From NCBI GenBank assembly GCA_947359465.1, contig OX375875.1:11873038-11937037 (forward strand): 64,000 nt of DNA, written 5' to 3'. Below the pieces are notes generated by a model. It worked only from the letters and a program-made list of their open reading frames with translations, searched no databases and was not told the DNA's origin. This document shows positions 1 to 11,400 of the stretch, piece by piece (the stretch's first letter is position 1; each line of letters starts with the position of its first letter). Made by a program: the position numbers and the translations under genes. This stretch comes from Metellina segmentata (Eukaryota; Arthropoda; Arachnida; Araneae; Tetragnathidae).

Positions 1-74
1 GTTCTAATATGTAACTGTCCATGAAGAGAAATCGCGAACTCATGAAGTATTCATTGACGTTTTCTTTCACAAAA

Positions 75-299
75 TTAGTTGCACAAAATTACTTTAGCGT
101 CACTTTTATGTAAATTGGTGCCTGTATCGGAATCTAAATCCAATAAGAGAGTTTCCCCACCATCCGAATCATTTTCAGCAAGGTCTCGTATCAAATTAGC
201 AATTTCTTCAGAACATTGACCTTTCTTACGAACTGTCGTTTTCGTGTCTACACTACACAGGGTTCGAAAATCGAATCTGCTTATTTTATGAGTAGACAA
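75..299 (-). other. Open frame of unknown origin at the window edge
   Basis: A 74-codon open frame with an acidic stretch (ENDSDGGE, followed by DLDSDTG). Acidic, Ser/Asp-rich starts occur in piggyBac-like transposases, so this could be the 5' end of a transposase read leftwards off the window. There is no catalytic motif and no homologue that I recognise. It may equally be chance or a host exon. Low confidence. Confidence 0.15.
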
Positions 300-562
300 A
301 CAAATATAAACGACTAAACACTTTTAGACCCAATCACACAAGTATAATTTATTCGTTTCCGCAATGAACAAACATTGTATTCAAATTCAAACAGATGTGC
401 GATAAGAATTTGGTGTGTTACCAATGTTTGTTACTCAATGATCTCTATTTGGAAAGATAAATTCTATTGGTGTCAAAACAACACCGGTGGGCGTTCTAGG
501 TAAATTTTGCTGTAAAATCTTTATTAAATATTCTAGACCAACAGAATTTCTACATCTAGATA
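300..562. other. Short AT-rich spacer
   Basis: No coding potential, RNA gene or repeat structure seen between the edge frame and the first SINE. Confidence 0.5.
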
Positions 563-890
563 ATGGTAATTTTAGTTAACGTCGTACTAGAGCAACACAA
601 CGGGCTATTGACGACGTTCCGGAATCAGTCCCTTAAGGGAAAGATTCGAGGACAACACCTCGTAATTTTGAACCACGGTCAGATGACGAAGCAACACCTG
701 AGCTGGCACCCCACTCTTCAAACTTCCACGCCAACCCAACGTGAGGACTTTCGGCCACGACAGATTTAACGTGCACCAGCCGCCTCTACACCATACGTAT
801 ACAAACATCCATACAGCCCGGACCCGGATTCGAACCAGGAACCTTCCGATCTATAGGCTAACACCTTAACCACTATACCGGTTGGTCGGC
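563..890 (-). repeat. tRNA-derived SINE, head type I, near full length
   Basis: Reverse complement of the same ~320-bp unit found intact at 52676-52995. Read on the minus strand it starts with a tRNA-like head: an A box in a segment ending GGTTAAGG, and a B box GGTTCGAATCC near 835. Next comes a body shared by all copies (ACGTTGGGTTGG, then CATCTGACCGTGGTTCAAAA). It ends CCCTTAAGGGATTGATCCC, then GTCGTCAATAGCCCG and GCTCTAGTACGACGTTAA. Transcription by RNA polymerase III and LINE-driven mobilisation are inferred from the class. Confidence 0.85.
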
Positions 891-1039
891 TTCTACATCT
901 AGAAAAATGATTAAAAATCACCAAAAATTTTCAAATTTAATAAACAAGTGCGGAGAGAACAAAATTATCAAGCTCCGGTGTCGAATCGACACCGACGAAC
1001 GTTCTAGTCTTTATGCACCAATGAGGGAGGTACTTTATT

Positions 1040-1337
1040 TAATTGAGTTCAAACTGGAGCAATAAAATAGGTTATTGGCAACCGGTACGGGGTCAACCTT
1101 CGAAAGGAAAGATCCCAGAACAAAACCATGGAATTTTGAACCACGGTCAGATGATGAGGTCACATCTGAGCAGGTAACCCACTATTCAAACTTCTACACC
1201 ACTCCAACGTAAGGACATGTAAAGCCATGACAGACACCATCACTTTTGAACGCGACGGTCTTTTTGTTGGGTTTGAACTCGCAACTCCACGGTGGCTAGT
1301 TCGTTACTCTTCCAACCACGCAAACGCAGCCCCTATG
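1040..1337 (-). repeat. tRNA-derived SINE, head type II, diverged
   Basis: It shares the body of the other SINEs (TTTTGAACCACGGTCAGATGA read on the plus strand) but carries the second head type, recognisable by CGTTACTCTTCCAACC near 1300-1318 and a B-box remnant at GGGTTTGAACTCGCAAC. It is more diverged than the copy at 563-890. Confidence 0.75.
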
Positions 1338-1680
1338 AAGCAATGGGAGGGATTTGCATTGTAAACAAACAAGACCGAATTTAAAGATTTAGCTTCATAT
1401 ACCCAAGTGCTCTAGAATGATGCAGTACGGAGGGGGGCTTTAAATATCTGTAATCACTGTTGGGCAACGTTTCGCGTTAACACTTTTGCTGCCGATCTCA
1501 CACCAGCGCGTGATGTAGCGAGCCAATCACGCGCCAGCGAGTAGTACTGAGTGATTTATCAGTAGCCAGTCACGCGTTCGCGCGGGTAGAGCTGCGCCTT
1601 AACATTTATTATCAGCTTCAATATCGGCTTTATATGTTAGGTGTCTTTGCTGGTATTGGCGTGCAGTAAAGGTTAGAAGC
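1338..1680. other. Unique-looking spacer
   Basis: No gene seen. The part around 1470-1620 is relatively GC-rich with repeated GCGCG/CACGCG words. This could be an old TE end or ordinary host sequence. Confidence 0.4.
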
Positions 1681-1905
1681 TACGAGGGACGTTCAGTAGA
1701 AAATTATCATAATTTTTTTGAAGATGATTAAAAAAAATCAAGAAAAATATAATTCATATTGAATTTGCAGTTGGATAAGTGGAGAATAGATAGCACAAGT
1801 TTCACGGTCATGACGTCATTGCTGAGGCCTTGGCAGCCGGCCAAGAACGACTAGTTTTACTTTCGCCATGTAAAGTCACATCCACAGTCACATTAAAGTC
1901 ACATG

Positions 1906-1940
1906 TCACATCCATTTCGCCTACGGCAAAATGGATGTGA
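1906..1940. repeat. Perfect 12-bp inverted repeat around the mariner start codon
   Basis: Arms TCACATCCATTT (1906-1917) and AAATGGATGTGA (1929-1940) with an 11-base loop. The start codon at 1931 lies in the right arm, and short TCACAT repeats sit just upstream. This could be a chance feature of the mariner 5' UTR. Confidence 0.6.
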
Positions 1941-2290
1941 AACGCGAGGTGCAATACACTGCATTGAAATTTTATTTTCGCCTTAAAAAATCGTCAGATC
2001 TTTCAAAAACCACTGTCATATGTCTTCTCCATCCTCCATATAATCCTGTTGCCATGCGATTGTTTTTTCTTTTAACGAATTTGAAGAAACGCCTCCAGGA
2101 ATAGCGGTTTTCATCATCACAGGCAGTGGTAAAAGTTGCATAGGCGATTTTGAAGGACCTGTCAAAAAATGGCTTCCAGCATGTGTTAGAAGACTGGAAA
2201 AGAGGATGGATAAGTGCATTGCGTGTAATGGAGATATTTTGAGAAATACCATAAACACTTGTGTGATTAGTACAAGACATTATTTTTTAT
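1931..2290 (+). pseudogene. mariner transposase remnant (N-terminus fused to C-terminus)
   Basis: The frame opens MDVKREVQYTALKF, which matches the start of mariner transposases. After ~25 codons it jumps to HPPYNPVAMRLFFLLTNLKK, the mariner C-terminal segment whose usual form is PPYSPDLAPxDxxLF. A stop follows at 2102-2104. Further C-terminal sequence (LSKNGFQHVLEDW, then a frameshift to DKCIACNGD) continues to about 2290. The helix-turn-helix and the first two catalytic aspartates are deleted, and the S-P-D-L-A-P-x-D signature has decayed, so the product cannot be a working transposase. Confidence 0.8.
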
Positions 2291-2326
2291 TAATTTATGA
2301 TCATTCTTTATTGAACAGCCCTCGTA

Positions 2327-2828
2327 GTTGGGAAAGAATGTGGTTTCAGTTATTAAAAAATATTGTAATATGAGTTGCAGAGACGATAGTTTTGCAGGGT
2401 CTTCACGCCCCAAAAAAGAATAACACAATCTAATAAACCTATACACGAAGAGGAAATTTCAAATTTGTTGGCTGAGCTTTCGCCAATCTATTCTGATATT
2501 GACGTGGTTCTGCTATTGACTTCTAGGAAAAAAACCTTTTATACGGCGGAGCAATAACTATCAGCATAATCCTCACGTGACCGGCAGTCAACGAGTAAAT
2601 CCTTCAAAAACCATATTTCAATTCGGAATTCATTCTTAGGAATTTTTATCGGCTGACAGTGTATTTAAAAAAAATTCCAAGTGACGTCATGTGAGGAATA
2701 CGTACAGGAGACACGATCCACCACTTACATTAGTTTGTCCGAAAATGCCTTTCTGATACTTCATAAACTCATTTGATGATCATAAAAATAGAGTTTTGCT
2801 CTCACTTTCGGTATAATCTTCGAATATG
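2327..2828. other. No gene; possible decayed TE
   Basis: AT-rich, with two CACGTGA/CATGTGA-type words around 2575 and 2690 in opposite orientation, possibly the ends of an old TIR element. Nothing coding. Confidence 0.3.
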
Positions 2829-3325
2829 TGGTGCCGTAGCTGAATGGTTAGCTTTCTGAATAAGGCGCTCGGTGCACACATACGGTTTATCAACGTGCGG
2901 CACCGAAGCCCAACTATGCACACATAACCGTGAAATGACGCACGAACTCATTTCGCTTCATTTGCGATTTATATTCAATCGAAGATATATTTCGCTTACT
3001 TGGTGAAAAAAAAGTATGTTTTGAAACAAAATAGACGTTACTGGATACAACCATTTATTAATTATTATTTATATTCCATTTGTTTATGAAAACAAGGTAC
3101 TTCAGAACGGAGACTCAAGTGCGGCGACGTGGGGAACTGCGGTACAAATTGCACGCAAGTTGGACGTGCGTCGCCCCAGCGGCGCTGGAGGCATGTGTGC
3201 ACTGCTCCATTGGATCTAATGTATCTCAGACCGCACTTGCGTTGCGGCAGCGGCGCCGCACGTTGAAAAACCGGATGTGTGTACCGGGCCTAAGTGTTTA
3301 ACAGATTCTGAGTTTGATTCATGGT
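2829..3325 (+). repeat. tRNA-like sequence (tRNA pseudogene or SINE head) interrupted by a MITE
   Basis: Left part 2829-2863 reads GTGCCGTAGCTGAATGGTTA, with an A-box fit at TAGCTGAATGG. The continuation after the MITE (from 3291) contains GAGTTTGATTC, a weak B box. With the 427-bp insert and one TAA copy discounted, the two halves are spaced like a tRNA D arm and T arm. It is probably a SINE head rather than a functional tRNA, because I could not pair an acceptor stem. Confidence 0.45.
2864..3290. mobile_element. MITE with ~40-bp TIRs and TAA duplication (PIF/Harbinger-like)
   Basis: The left end has CGGTGCACACATACGG then TCAACGTGCGGC. The right end read inward has CGGTACACACATCCGG then TCAACGTGCGGC. 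TAA flanks both sides (2861-2863 and 3291-3293). A 3-bp TWA duplication is the hallmark of PIF/Harbinger elements. The interior is unusually GC-rich for this window and non-coding, so it is a non-autonomous element. Confidence 0.8.
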
Positions 3326-4307
3326 CTCTGAGATTGTGAATTCATGATCGTAGTGATTAGTCGTGTAATGCTTTATGCCAAACTTAATACTTGGTGTAGT
3401 TACTAGTATCAATTTATATTTAACAGTATGCGTAGTTCAGAGTTAAGTATTTTGGAGTTATGCGTATTAAAACAACATATTTTGTTGAAAATATACTGTT
3501 TTTAATTACGTTAACAGTTAAATCTTTTCGAAAGGAAAGAGGCGTGTTTCCTATAAAAGCCCTAGAGAATGTAGTATGGGACGTAGATTATATTATATAG
3601 CAGTTCTGTATTATAATGGTATTCAAGAAATTTTTAATTTTTATTCTTGCGTTACATACTTTAATATTACTTAATCGCCACACTGGCTTCCATATATTAA
3701 TTATTCTTCCATCAATGAATGGAAAAATCGGTTTATCTCGAAAGTAATTCATAAAAGTATTGTTTATATAACTCCAAAGCACATTTTCAGAGGTTTTGAA
3801 CGAAATTATGTGACAATATTTTTATATCTTATAGTATAGAACATACGATATAGGTCATACAATTTTTCTGAGACTTCTGAAAAAAAGGTCTCAATCATCA
3901 TGGTGATGTAACTTGGCTTTCAAAAGAATTTTCTTAGAATAGAATTTTGAAGATTTGTATCTAAAAGAGAGAGATGATATCCCGATCTTATATTTTGTGC
4001 AACTCAACCTTAGATGTCACATTCCATTCGGAGTTGGACTGATATAGTTGTTCGTTTGTATTTTTTGTGAAATTTAATTTCATAACATACTTTTGTAAAA
4101 AAAGTTTAGTTTTATAAAATTTGAACAAAATATTTCGTACACCACTGCCTCTAAACATTTATTTTTAACTATCTTCGGCAAAAAAAGATATTGCTAATTT
4201 TTGTTATCAGTTATATAGCCAACAACGCTGTCTTTGAACATTACCACTTTTACTCTTCAAATAATTCCCTTTTTCGTATAGTGTATTTTGTGACGTCCTT
4301 CACGCCC
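3326..4307. other. No gene
   Basis: AT-rich unique sequence. The few open frames lack recognisable domains. Confidence 0.5.
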
Positions 4308-4342
4308 CTTTGGAATGATTGTTCGCAACAATCATTCCAAAG
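4308..4342. repeat. Perfect 16-bp hairpin with 3-base loop
   Basis: Arms CTTTGGAATGATTGTT (4308-4323) and AACAATCATTCCAAAG (4327-4342), loop CGC. The pairing is perfect over 16 bp. There is no U-run directly after it and no gene beside it, so it is not a conventional terminator. Confidence 0.8.
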
Positions 4343-4479
4343 AGACACTATTGTTGGTGCCCGTCTATTTGGGGTTGCGTGATACGAATTGTCGAGTTGA
4401 TGGATGAATCGTGATATTTTGTATCATTGATCACATCTCAGTACTCAAATATCGGCTACCTTAACCCATGGTTGTGTCA

Positions 4480-4985
4480 AAGAGATATCTCGTCATCACA
4501 TAAACAAAAAACTTGACCAGATCTGGCTGATCTAGAAGAATCTCGTCATTAGAAGAAAATTGACCAGATCTTACTGACCGAGAATCTCGTCTTTAGACGA
4601 AAATTGACCAGATCTTACTGACCGAGAATCTCGTCTTTAGAAGAAAATTGACCATATCTTTCTGATCAAGAATCTCGTCATTAGAAGAAAATTGACCAGA
4701 TCTTACTGACCGAGAATCTCGTCTTTAGAAAAAAATTGACCAGATCTTACTGACCGAGAATCTTGTCTTTAAAAGAAAATTGACCAGATCTTACTGGTCG
4801 AGAAACTTGTTATTAGAAGAAAATTGACCAGATCTTACTGGTTGAGAAACTTGTTATTAGAAGAAAATTGACAGGATGTTCTTCTCGTCGTCATAAAAAA
4901 AAATTGACAATATCTTGATGACGAGATATCTCGTCATTGGCATAATTGGTCACATCTTGATGGACGAGATGCCCCTTCGAAAACA
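4480..4985. repeat. 44-bp minisatellite array
   Basis: About ten units of TTGACCAGATCTTACTGACC followed by GAGAATCTCGTCTTTAGAAG. Successive TTGACC starts near 4560, 4604, 4648, 4692, 4736, 4780, 4824 and 4868 give an exact 44-bp step. The edge units are more diverged, and the last contains the 16-bp palindrome GACGAGATATCTCGTC. The unit is related to the 43-bp array at 46470-47310. Confidence 0.9.
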
Positions 4986-5154
4986 CTTAGAGGAATGAAT
5001 CCAATGTCTTGCATGGCGGGTCTTTATGTATTGTTTGGGTACCATATCAGGGAAATGTCATTCTCAAAGGTCAAAAAACCTCTCAGATGAGGATGCAATT
5101 ATTTCTTAAAGATATAATAACATCCCAGAAGTATCTGTAGATTCTAAATAACGA

Positions 5155-5400
5155 TCTTCATTCTATGGTACAGACTATGTTTCCCCTGTGGAGAGGACGA
5201 CAATGCTCCAATCCCAACTGCTAGGTATGTCCAATCTTAAGTCTAGCATGAACGCGAACTAAATCATCTACCCTGATGACCCAGTCCCCAGACTTGAATA
5301 TTAATGAACCTGTCTGGAGTATTCGATGGAATAAACTTAAGAGTAGATCACCACAACCTGTTTCCGTCAAGGGATTCACATCCCTATTGATTGAAGAGTG
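5155..5400 (+). pseudogene. Tc1-family transposase C-terminal remnant
   Basis: The reading frames contain HSMVQTMFP, then after a frameshift DDNAPIPTARYVQS (second catalytic Asp of the Tc1 DDE triad), two stops, and SPDLNINEPVWS, which carries the third catalytic residue (Glu in PxxE). After that comes LLIEE followed by a stop. This matches the order and spacing of Tc1 transposase C-termini. The N-terminal DNA-binding domain and the first Asp are not identifiable upstream, and no TIR was found. Non-functional. Confidence 0.7.
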
Positions 5401-5960
5401 ATTCACAATAAGAGAAAACTCACATTAATGCCGTTCGTGATTTATATTCGAGTGTTCATGAAAGAACTTCAGCAATATTTTCCTTATTTATAAAAAACGT
5501 GATATTTTGTTGGTGTTTAAAATATTTTGCCCTTGTATATATACCTACGTATATATAACGGCTGAAAAATATATACATCGTAGGATATGGCTCTAAATGT
5601 GTGTGCTTACGAGAAAAACGTCACGATTCTTTAACAACAGTAGATATCAAATAAGGAATTTTAAGGCATATAAAAGATTGATATCTGTAGTAATCGCAAC
5701 ACTGATTCAAAAGACAATAGTGATGAAATAGTGAACACTTCGAATTTAGAAACTGAATTTTTGTTAAAAAATTAATCACCTTTGATATTTTAATCAATTA
5801 ATTCAATAGCACTAAAATACTATCAAGCAACAAAAAAAATTGGGCACTTTGTTTATCATATTTAGTACATATAGAGTCTGAGGTAGAAGATATCACACCC
5901 GACCGTTTACTTTCGACGATGAGGTGCAACGTCGGCATCATTAAATCCAAGATAAACTTT
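5401..5960. other. No gene
   Basis: AT-rich sequence leading into the tandem repeat. A short TATATACC/TATATAAC tract lies near 5540. Confidence 0.5.
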
Positions 5961-6854
5961 AACAAGAAATACGAAATGTGCTTCCCACATTGCCATCAAC
6001 AGATACAATCAATAGATCCTTGAGCACAGTCCCGGGAGTGTTGACGAGTTGATGAAAATTCAACATATATTCTCTAAATAAATAAAATATGTGGATAAAC
6101 ATTTCATTTCCAAAAAATATTAGGATCCATGTTGTATTTTCACAGTTATCGTATTTAGTTTTTACTCACGTTCGAAGATGGAATGAAAGCTTTCAAAATA
6201 AGTGAATCTGGTTGGAGCAAGAACTGACCAACCGGTACCATTGCCGAACTTCTTAACAAGATATATGATATGTGCTTTCCATATTACCATCAACAGATAC
6301 ACTCAATAGACCCTTGAGTAGAGTCCCGGGGAGTGTTGACGAGTTGATAAAAACTATACATGTCGTCTCTAAATAAATAAAATGTATGGATAAACATTTT
6401 GTCCAAAAAAATATTAGAATCCATGTTGTATTTTCATAGTTAACGTATTTATTTTTTACTCACGTTCGAAGACGGAAAGAAAGCTTTCAAGATCAAGATA
6501 AGTGAATCTGGATAAAACAGTAACTGAATAACTCATACCATTGCCTAACTTTTTCACAAGATATATAAGACATGTGCTTCCCACATTACCATCAGCATAT
6601 ACACTCAATAGAATCTTGAGCAGTGTTCCGGGAAGTGTTGACGAGTTGATGAAAATTCTACGTGTCTCTTCTAAATTAATAAAATGTGTGGATAAACATT
6701 TTATCCCAAAAAATATTAGGATCCATGTTGTGTTCATGTTGTTCATAGTTAAACTATTTATTTTTTACTCAAGTTCGAAGACGTAAAGAAAGCTTTCAAG
6801 ATAAGTGAATCTGGAGGGAACAGAAATTAAACAACCGTAACCATTGCCAAACTT
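5961..6854. repeat. Three-copy tandem repeat, ~294-300 bp unit
   Basis: Units begin at 5961, 6255 and 6555 with AACAAGAWATA-type words followed by ATGTGCTTYCC. Each then carries GAGTGTTGACGAGTTGAT (the third unit reads AAGTGTTGACG), GTGGATAAACATTT and CTCACGTTCGAAGA. Copies have diverged by scattered substitutions and small indels. No reading frame is shared by all three, so it is non-coding. Confidence 0.85.
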
Positions 6855-7605
6855 CTTAAATTTCCCTGGACGAGACAGCAAATGTTTAACTTAAGCTTCA
6901 GAAGATAAAGCCACTGCACACTCTTGCTTGACTCCACTTTTTATATTTTAGCTTAAATCACTGTCTTAGTCGGTTTTATTTTGTAGCCCTATAGAAAATG
7001 AAACCTCCTTTCGCTTGCCTGTATAACGAAAATTTATGCTCTCTAACAGAAGAGCGAGCAGTTCGTATGCAAGAGAAAGGATAAAACATACAGAATTGCT
7101 TACCCCAAAACAAGTAGCGTGTAATATCCTTATTCATATACAATGCATTCCAGCCTTTTTAACAAAATTCCACATTTGTGCATTTTCGTATTAATTTTCG
7201 TGGAAAAATCCTTGACTCTCCGACCCCTCATTTCTTCCGCAAGGCAAGAAGCCAAGTAGTTAAAGCAAGCCATGTGTAAAATCTATTACTGGAGCGCTCT
7301 TTTTCGTTTTCAAACTTTTTTGCAGAATAAACATTTTATGGCAACTTTTGTTGCGAAAACTAAATTTAAAAATTCTGATGCGGTACTGTTTCGGAAAACA
7401 ACCGTTACATACGTGCTATGAGTGGAATAATAGAATATATGTACCACTCTTCTGAATTCTTTAGGAACGTGTTTTGGATGCAAATATATGAGATTCGTAT
7501 GTAAAGGAATTTGAATGCATATTTCTCCTTAGGGGCTAATCTGTGGGTTTCCAATACATTTATTTTGTGTTCACCATTCGTTGTGTTTTGTATAACTATT
7601 TCAGC
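6855..7605. other. No gene
   Basis: No supported feature. Sequence preceding the 204-bp array. Confidence 0.5.
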
Positions 7606-8420
7606 AAGCAACTGTCGTGTAGAACTCTCAAATTGTTTAGCGTTTAGAAAAAGCTAAGTGTAAAGCGCGGCAGTGTTGTTGTGGTGGTATGTACTTTCTA
7701 TTTTGTTGCGGAAGAGAGTGTCGTGACAACCATCTTGCTTGATTATAATTTCAGTGCGTCACTTGTAGGATTAATCGTATATTCTATTTTTACAAATGTT
7801 TCCGTAATCAAATGTCGTGTAGGACTCTCAAGGTGTTTCATGAAAGAAAATTTAGAAAAAGCTAAGTATAAGGGGCGGCGGTGTTTTTGTGATGCGATAT
7901 ATTTCCAATTTTATTGTGGAATCGTCGTGACAACCATCTTGCTTGATTATAATTTCAGTGCGTCACTTGTAGGATTAATCGTATATTCTATTTTTACAAA
8001 TGTTTCCGTAATCAAATGTCGTGTAGGACTCTCAAGGTGTTTCATGAAAGAAAATTTAGAAAAAGCTAAGTATAAGGGGCGGCGGTGTTTTTGTGATGCG
8101 ATATATTTCCAATTTTATTGTGGAATCGTCGTGACAACCATCTTGCTTGATTATAATTTTGAAGCGTCGCTTGATGGATTAATCATCTATTCTACTTTTT
8201 AATAACTATTTCCAAAAGCAACTGTCGTGTAGAATTCTCAAATTGTTTTATGAAAGGACGTTTAGAAAAAGCTAAGTGTAAAGGGTGGCAGTGTTGTTGT
8301 GGTGGTATGTACTTCCTATTTTATTGTGGAATCGTCGTGACAACCATCTTGCTTGATTATGATTTCAGTGCGTCTCTAGTAGGATTAATCATCTATTCTA
8401 TTTTTACTAACCAGAAAAAA
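7606..8420. repeat. 204-bp tandem array, about four units
   Basis: The word TCGTGACAACCATCTTGCTT occurs at 7721, 7925, 8129 and 8335, so the unit is 204-206 bp. Units two and three are almost identical over their length; the outer units are more diverged. Because 204 is divisible by three, an open frame (7681-8202) runs through repeats of the same 68 residues (VVTTILLDYNFSASLVGLIV and on). I regard the frame as a by-product of the repeat length, though a repetitive membrane-like peptide cannot be excluded by eye. Confidence 0.85.
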
Positions 8421-11400
8421 CATCTGTGATATTAGTTGCATAAGTTATTTCATGAAACCTAACTCAAATGTTTCCACACAAATAAATATAAAGAAGAGGT
8501 ATCGTACACGAAATACATTTAAATAGGTAATAAATAAAATTTTAAAGTAAATTTGTTGTAAGTAATAATGTATTTATATACATAAAGATGTACATGCTAG
8601 AGTTGCTAGAGTGTCATTCCTGTAATTATGTTTACTTTGAAAATTTATCTTATAAGATACAAATATCATTTATACTCATATTCATGTAGTGAATTACTAA
8701 ATAATATACATAAATGGAATATGTAGGGACTTAAATGGAAGATATATTATGAAAAACAAGACTTGCTTTGTATATTCCAGTTAATTAATTGCGGGAATAT
8801 CAAATACGAAACTAAATACATGTTTCTGCCTTCGAAAAAAAGCTTGCTTCTCGCTGAAAGCTTTTCTAAGAATCTCCATCATTGCAAAATAACCCTTCGT
8901 ATATATAGCCATAAGTTTCCTTCGCATATATTCTTGAATCCAAAATTCCCAAATACACATAATAATCTTGTAAGATGTGCATCTTTAAAGAGCACAAATC
9001 AGCCGTGTAAAGTGTGTATAGAAGACCACGTCTGGCGTCGCTTTGTGTACATAGGAAAATAAATGACATTATTGTTCACGATGAATTATTACCGCTTCAT
9101 GATGACAGATGTGTCAGTGATGAATAGCCGTAAGAGTAATCGTTTTTCTTTTTTATTTTGGACAAATATCAACCAATTGTTTGGCTAAACGATTATTTGA
9201 CTGTTATCAAATGATGTTTACGAGGCAACAACTTTCCACAATGCGATAGTATTGTCGATTTTCAGCATCCTAGATAAGGCTCTCTTTTCTGTTGTCCAGA
9301 TTCGAAGATGCTTGATCGGTTGCTTGATTTTGATATAATGACATCCATTGTCGATCCACTTCCTGTCTACACCAAAGTAAAACACATCTCAATTGTCCTT
9401 TTTAGTTATTTAAAAGTGAAGGAGCCAATAAACACGGGAATAGTCATTTGCTCTAACGTAGTGTATACAAGAAAAAATTGAAGATTTCAAATATAGTCCT
9501 ACAATTATGACGCATGAAGTCACACGACCGTTCTCTACCACAGATGGCAACATCAATTTATGGTGTACATTGCATGGCTCTGATACACCAATGATTACTG
9601 TTTTAAAATTTGAAAAGGGTCAGTCACCACGTGGACAAAGTACTGAAAGAAGGCTACATAATACGCAGTGTTTCACAACAGTTTTTGCCCCCACCCCCCA
9701 CCCCTCCTAACGTTTATTACTATTTTCATGATTTTAATACGAAAGCAGTTAGAAGTAGAGAGATTGTAATAAGGAAGATTAAGAAAAAAGATTTTAATAC
9801 TGAAGAGACTTTATAATTTTACTAAATAAAAACTCTTTCTATTTTAGCCTTATCAAAACAACCGAAAAACTATTAAAAAAAGCTTTGAAAAATATTTAAA
9901 ATGGAACGGAATTAATGATGAATTTTTTATGGTGTTGCAAACTCTAGGTTTTGTACATTAATTAAATTTCGGAGTTCTTTTATAAAGGGTTTCATATTAC
10001 ATCCCTTTTTAAGTATTTCTGGCGTAAATGTATTTATTTTTAGAAATTTGGAAGTACCAAAGAGATGTTTGTCCTGTTTAACTCTTCATTGGAAAAATAG
10101 CAGAACGAACTTAAATTGTGTTACTGTGTTTGCTTAGTTATGACTTGAATGTACTGATAAAACCTTAAGAAAATTATTAGGCTATGATTTGGAGAGCTAT
10201 TGTATTGTATTTTTCCTATCCACTGTCTGCTTTACTTTCCTGTGGGATGTGTTTTCAACCAGATGCTTCCTCTGGTTCCCTTTTGGTTCCATCCTTCCAA
10301 GTTGATTTCGTATGAAGGCATACTGTCTTCGGTCAGCCATGGCCCCTTTCACGAAACGAAGTTTTTTTAGTGGTTCCTCCCGACATCCTCTTTTGCAGCA
10401 AAAACATAAAACTCTTCCCCTCTCTGAAGGAATGCAGTAGAAGCAGAGTCAACGCTCAACACCCTTAAGTTCATTACTCGACAGCGGTCTTCGCCCCCCC
10501 CCCTGCTGCGGGTGGACGCCGTCCAGATGTAGAAAGAGGGAGAAGATGATCGTCTTGGAGCCCATAAGAAAATTTACTTGCCAAGATGTACTCCATCCGA
10601 AAATTTCTGGAAGGATGAAAGCATGGCAAAGCATTGTTGGTTATAAAATGGGATGACAACGAGAAAACGGGGCTTTTTTTTTCTTTTGGACGCGGCTATG
10701 CACTCCGTGAATAAGACATTCTAATAATGCCTGCTAACTGGGCTTTTGGCTGGATGTGGGGACGCTCACGCGATGGTTGTGGATACTTGGTAATGTAGCT
10801 TCCGGAGCCATTTTTTTTAAATCTCTTCTACCTCTTTCTTCAGTCTCTTTCGTTCCTGCCTCATCTTATAGGAACAATAAAATGTGAATTCAAAGGTTGA
10901 ATTAATTATGTGTCATTGAACTAATTTTAAGTCGCACTACTGATCATTATCAATGAGTTATTTGTTGTAATTAGACAAAAATAGTTAAGATCGTTTGAAT
11001 CAGAAAATCTAAATGCCCATCTTGTCAATGCTTTTTACAAATGTAAATAAATATTTCATTATTCAAGTTATTATATTCTGATTTTGGGCATTTCTTTTCT
11101 ACTCGTCAACACAGACAACAGCATGTGTCAGATTTATCTGTTATTGTTTTAATCTTATTGTTTTAATCCTTTAACGTATTGCCTAACCACTATCATGATC
11201 AACTTATTCCTTGGCCATTTTAAATTGCAACCTTCATAGCGGCTGCATCTTGCTACACGGCATTTGTCACAAAAAGTACTTGGTTACATTTCGTAATAAG
11301 TACAAATGTTGAACAAGAACATGGAAAAAGGTTCTGCAAGAATGTATCTATTTATTCTTACACCCTAGATTGCTTTAAGTCTAAATATCATTGTTTACCC

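Larger units (their letters stand above)
1683..2324 (+). mobile_element. Internally deleted mariner element
   Basis: Terminal inverted repeats begin CGAGGGACGTTCAGTAGAAA on the left. The right end, read inward, begins CGAGGGCTGTTCAATAAAGA. Both sides are flanked by TA (1681-1682 and 2325-2326), the standard mariner target duplication. The element is only 642 bp against about 1.3 kb for a complete mariner. It retains the first ~20 codons of the transposase joined directly to the C-terminal catalytic region, so it is a deletion derivative that would need a transposase from elsewhere. Confidence 0.85.

Noticed and set aside
4480..4985. CRISPR-like array of regular repeats
   Set aside because: Units are contiguous without unique spacers; it is a minisatellite in eukaryotic DNA.
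7681..8202. 173-codon open frame with repeated hydrophobic peptide
   Set aside because: It exists only because the tandem repeat is 204 bp; no start context or family resemblance. Listed as a repeat, not a gene.
8763..9062. 99-codon plus frame
   Set aside because: No domain, no splice context, AT-driven composition; overlapping minus frame equally long.
10495..10512. C-run as a possible regulatory or G-quadplex site
   Set aside because: Simple homopolymer without the multiple spaced runs needed.
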